Shown piece by piece: positions 13,975 through 15,446 of a DNA stretch of 15,446 nt. The stretch comes from JAVBLU01 sp031553225 (GTDB lineage: Bacteria > Bacillota > Clostridia > Christensenellales > UBA1750). How positions within the stretch are numbered: the first letter of the stretch is position 1; each line of letters begins with the position of its first letter. Location: the NCBI GenBank assembly GCA_031553225.1, contig JAVBLU010000058.1, positions 1 to 15,446 on the forward strand, written 5' to 3'. The notes under the pieces were generated by a model that worked only from the letters and a program-made list of their open reading frames with translations, ran no database searches and was not told the DNA's origin. Position numbers and translations under genes: made by a program.

Positions 13975-14199
13975 TTATCTATACTGAAAATAGCGGCGTT
14001 GCGGGCAGGAGTTGCAGTAGGGGTTCACGCCCACGGGCATGGCGTTCGTGGCGGGCAGGCAGTTCGTGCACGGACGGCAGTTGTTCGGGCTCACATAGGG
14101 CGAGGGATAGGTATACGGGCTGAGCTGGGAGCTGAGCCAGCGGAAGGGGTCGGTGCACGCATAGCCGGGATAGCCGGGATAGCGGGTCATAGGATACAT
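13975..14199 (-). CDS. Small Tyr/Pro/Cys-rich protein, probable spore coat or mother-cell protein
   Basis: A 74-residue protein with no family I recognise. It has 13 Pro, 10 Tyr and 6 Cys. The start is MYPMTRYPGYPGYAC; the centre has C41xxC44xxC47 (NNCRPCTNC), and C62xxC65 (PYCNSC) precedes a basic-aromatic end (RRYFQYR). Tyr- and Cys-rich composition suits cross-linked spore coat or crust proteins, and the paired CxxC could bind metal. ATG 14199 is chosen because GGAGGT stands 6 nt before it. An in-frame GTG at 14232 lies at the predicted transcription start and lacks an SD. A sigma-K-like promoter stands upstream. The gene is convergent with the QueG-like gene (31-nt gap) and divergent from the HAD gene. 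Membership in sporulation is inference from composition and promoter. Confidence 0.7.
   Translation of the reverse strand: MYPMTRYPGYPGYACTDPFRWLSSQLSPYTYPSPYVSPNNCRPCTNCLPATNAMPVGVNPYCNSCPQRRYFQYR
14161..14187 (-). repeat. Tandem 9-nt repeat coding the YPG units
   Basis: ATAGCCGGG occurs at 14161-14169 and 14170-14178, followed by the diverged ATAGCGGGT at 14179-14187. It encodes the Tyr-Pro-Gly steps near the N-terminus of the small Tyr-rich protein. Such short repeats can change copy number by slippage. Confidence 0.6.
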
Positions 14200-14236
14200 G
14201 GAATAACCTCCAAACAGATGCGCGGTGCCCACGCTG

Positions 14237-14264
14237 TAGACTATGTCCCATAGGACAAAATGTG
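14237..14264 (-). promoter_or_regulatory. Sigma-K (or sigma-E) type sporulation promoter
   Basis: On the minus strand, CATAGTCTA (14245-14237) fits the -10 consensus CATAnnnTA. CACA (14264-14261) lies 15 nt upstream and fits the mACm -35 of sigma-K at the usual spacing. The start would be near 14230, some 30 nt before the ATG of the small Tyr-rich gene. Sigma-E is less likely because its longer -35 is not evident. Confidence 0.6.
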
Positions 14265-14277
14265 CAGGCCTTCACCC

Positions 14278-14293
14278 GCCGTCCCGGCTTTTT
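14278..14293 (+). terminator. Weak intrinsic terminator
   Basis: GCCG-TCC-CGGC (14278-14288) is followed by T5 (14289-14293). The stem is only 4 bp. It could end leftover rightward transcripts before the HAD promoter, whose -35 begins 3 nt later. Confidence 0.3.
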
Positions 14294-14295
14294 CA

Positions 14296-14324
14296 TCGAC
14301 AACCGCCCCGCAATGGTCTATAAT
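14296..14324 (+). promoter_or_regulatory. Sigma-A promoter of the HAD-hprK operon
   Basis: TCGACA (14296-14301, 5 of 6 matches), a 17-nt spacer, and a perfect TATAAT (14319-14324). The start would be near 14331, about 70 nt before the TTG start of the HAD gene. Confidence 0.78.
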
Positions 14325-14399
14325 GGTTCCGGTTTCCTGTCGCATTTCTCCCCGCCGGCGCAAAGCGCGGCTTTCCCCGGCCAAATTGGAGGTTTTCCT

Positions 14400-15194
14400 T
14401 TGATACGCCTGATCTGCGTGGACATGGACGATACGCTGCTCACGCCGCAGCACGGCATCCACCCGGACGACCGGGCCGCGATCGCCGCCGCAACCGAGGC
14501 CGGCGCGTTCGTGGTGCCCTGTTCGGGGCGCATGGCCCTGTCGCTCGCGCCCTATGCCCGCGACCTGGGGCTTCGCTACCTTGCGGCCTGCAACGGCGCG
14601 CACGTGGTGGATCTGGACGGCTACCGCACGCTTCACCGCGCGGGCATACCGCCCAAGGACGTGGCGGACGTGGCGCGCTGGGCTAAGGAGCGCGGGCTGT
14701 ACCTGCAGGCGTACTACGGCGACATCTACGAGTACGAGGCCGACTGCTCCTACTCCGAGGGCTACCGCATCTCCTCCGGCGTCACCGGCCGAGCCGTCGG
14801 CCCGCTGTGGGCATGCGCCCGCGAGAGCGAAAAGCTTCTGTTCATCGGCGACCCGGACGAGCTCACCCTGCGGCTGGCCGAGCTGCGGCAGGCTTTCCCG
14901 GGCCTGTTGTTCGCCAAGTCCAAGCCCCATTTCGTGGAGGTCATGTCGCCTTCGGCGGGCAAGGACGAGGCGCTGCGCTTCCTGGCGGGGTACCTTGGCG
15001 TCGACATGCGCGACACCATGGCCATTGGCGACAGCGAAAACGATCTGCCCATGCTGTCGGCGGCGGGCGTCGCCGTGTCCATGGGGAACGGATCGCAGGC
15101 GTGCAAGGCGGCCGCGGCCTACGTAACGGCCGACAACAGCTCCGGCGGCGTCTCCAGGGCGCTGCGCAGGTACGTGCTGGAGGCGCAGCGATGA
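14400..15194 (+). CDS. Cof-type HAD-IIB phosphatase
   Basis: A 264-residue cytoplasmic haloacid-dehalogenase superfamily phosphatase of the Cof/YbiV type, which usually acts on sugar phosphates, nucleotides or flavin phosphates. All four motifs are seen: D8-x-D10-D-T in CVDMDDTLL, S42 in PCSGR, K188 in SPSAGKDEAL, and GDSEND at 210-215. The alpha/beta cap lies between motifs II and III. The start is TTG 14400: GGAGG stands 7 nt upstream, and MIRLICVDMDDT is the usual N-terminus. An in-frame ATG at 14262 lies before the promoter and gives a 46-residue extension without family character. Its TGA overlaps the hprK ATG (ATGA), so the two are translationally coupled. The substrate is unknown. Confidence 0.9.
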   Translation: MIRLICVDMDDTLLTPQHGIHPDDRAAIAAATEAGAFVVPCSGRMALSLAPYARDLGLRYLAACNGAHVVDLDGYRTLHRAGIPPKDVADVARWAKERGLYLQAYYGDIYEYEADCSYSEGYRISSGVTGRAVGPLWACARESEKLLFIGDPDELTLRLAELRQAFPGLLFAKSKPHFVEVMSPSAGKDEALRFLAGYLGVDMRDTMAIGDSENDLPMLSAAGVAVSMGNGSQACKAAAAYVTADNSSGGVSRALRRYVLEAQR

Positions 15195-15446
15195 TACCGC
15201 GCGACGAGTTTGAGAAAGGCCTGCAGCTGGAGGTCATCAACCAGGGCGCCGGCGAGGAGATCGCCCTGGAGACGAGCGACCTAAACCGCCCGGGCCTTCA
15301 GTTCTCCGGCTACTACGAGTACTTCGCCGACGACCGCCTGCAGGTGATCGGCAAGGTGGAGATGACCTACCTGTACTCGTTGGACAGCGCCACGCGCCGC
15401 GAGCGGCTGGACAAGTTCTTCAGCTATCAGCCGCCGTGCGCCATCG
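15191..15446 (+). CDS. hprK: HPr kinase/phosphorylase, N-terminal part (cut by window edge)
   Basis: The first 85 codons of a gene running off the window. The translation contains SDLNRPGLQFSGYYEYF and RLQVIGKVEMTYL, followed by QPPCAI at the edge. These match the HPrK N-terminal domain, whose signature is (S/D)-x-N-R-P-G-L-x-x-x-G-Y/F followed by R-x-Q-x-x-G-x-x-E. HPrK/P phosphorylates Ser46 of HPr with ATP or pyrophosphate and reverses this, controlling carbon catabolite repression in Firmicutes. The catalytic Walker A domain is beyond the edge, so its integrity cannot be judged. The ATG overlaps the HAD stop by 4 nt. Confidence 0.88.
   Translation, partial: MIPRDEFEKGLQLEVINQGAGEEIALETSDLNRPGLQFSGYYEYFADDRLQVIGKVEMTYLYSLDSATRRERLDKFFSYQPPCAI

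Noticed and set aside
1..15446. CRISPR array, insertion sequence, rRNA or tRNA gene
   Set aside because: No spaced direct repeats, transposase motifs, terminal inverted repeats with target duplications, or conserved RNA-gene sequences were seen on either strand.

Overview
The window reads as chromosome of a high-GC, endospore-forming member of the Clostridia or a related Firmicutes lineage. Support comes from the gene set: cdaA-cdaR (c-di-AMP synthesis), the N-terminus of HPr kinase/phosphorylase, formate-tetrahydrofolate ligase, a PepV-type dipeptidase, an alpha/beta-type small acid-soluble spore protein, and a Tyr/Pro/Cys-rich mini-protein behind a sigma-K-like promoter. Sigma-A-like promoters and strong Shine-Dalgarno (SD) sequences agree. 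Codons end mostly in G or C, so long antisense open frames are common and were treated as shadows. Species cannot be named from the sequence.

Left arm, bases 1-7301, all on the minus strand. In transcription order: murI (glutamate racemase), the spore protein gene, a perfect 14-bp hairpin, then a clear promoter driving fhs and pepV (13-nt gap). A 336-nt gap with a stem-loop follows, then cdaA and cdaR (8-nt overlap), and last a membrane protein cut by the window edge. That last gene sits 124 nt after cdaR, where many Firmicutes carry glmM.

Centre, 7302-9093. murI and mgtE diverge from promoters that share their -35 region. The mgtE transcript has a leader of about 265 nt with a 26-codon upstream ORF with its own SD, alternative long-range pairings, and an intrinsic terminator ending in T7 before mgtE. 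This looks like a transcription attenuator for the Mg2+ transporter. I see no M-box consensus. The leader peptide carries a PEPLPR core that resembles the Mg2+-responsive MgtL peptides of enterobacteria. This is the most interesting object in the window.

Right arm, 9131-15446, mostly plus strand. A cytoplasmic tannase/feruloyl-esterase family protein lacks both conserved disulfide cysteines. It is followed by asnS with its own terminator, then thpR and a QueG-like iron-sulfur protein in a 1-nt overlap. A small minus-strand gene, probably made in the mother cell during sporulation, sits next. Last come a Cof-type HAD phosphatase and hprK in a 4-nt overlap, hprK being cut by the window edge.
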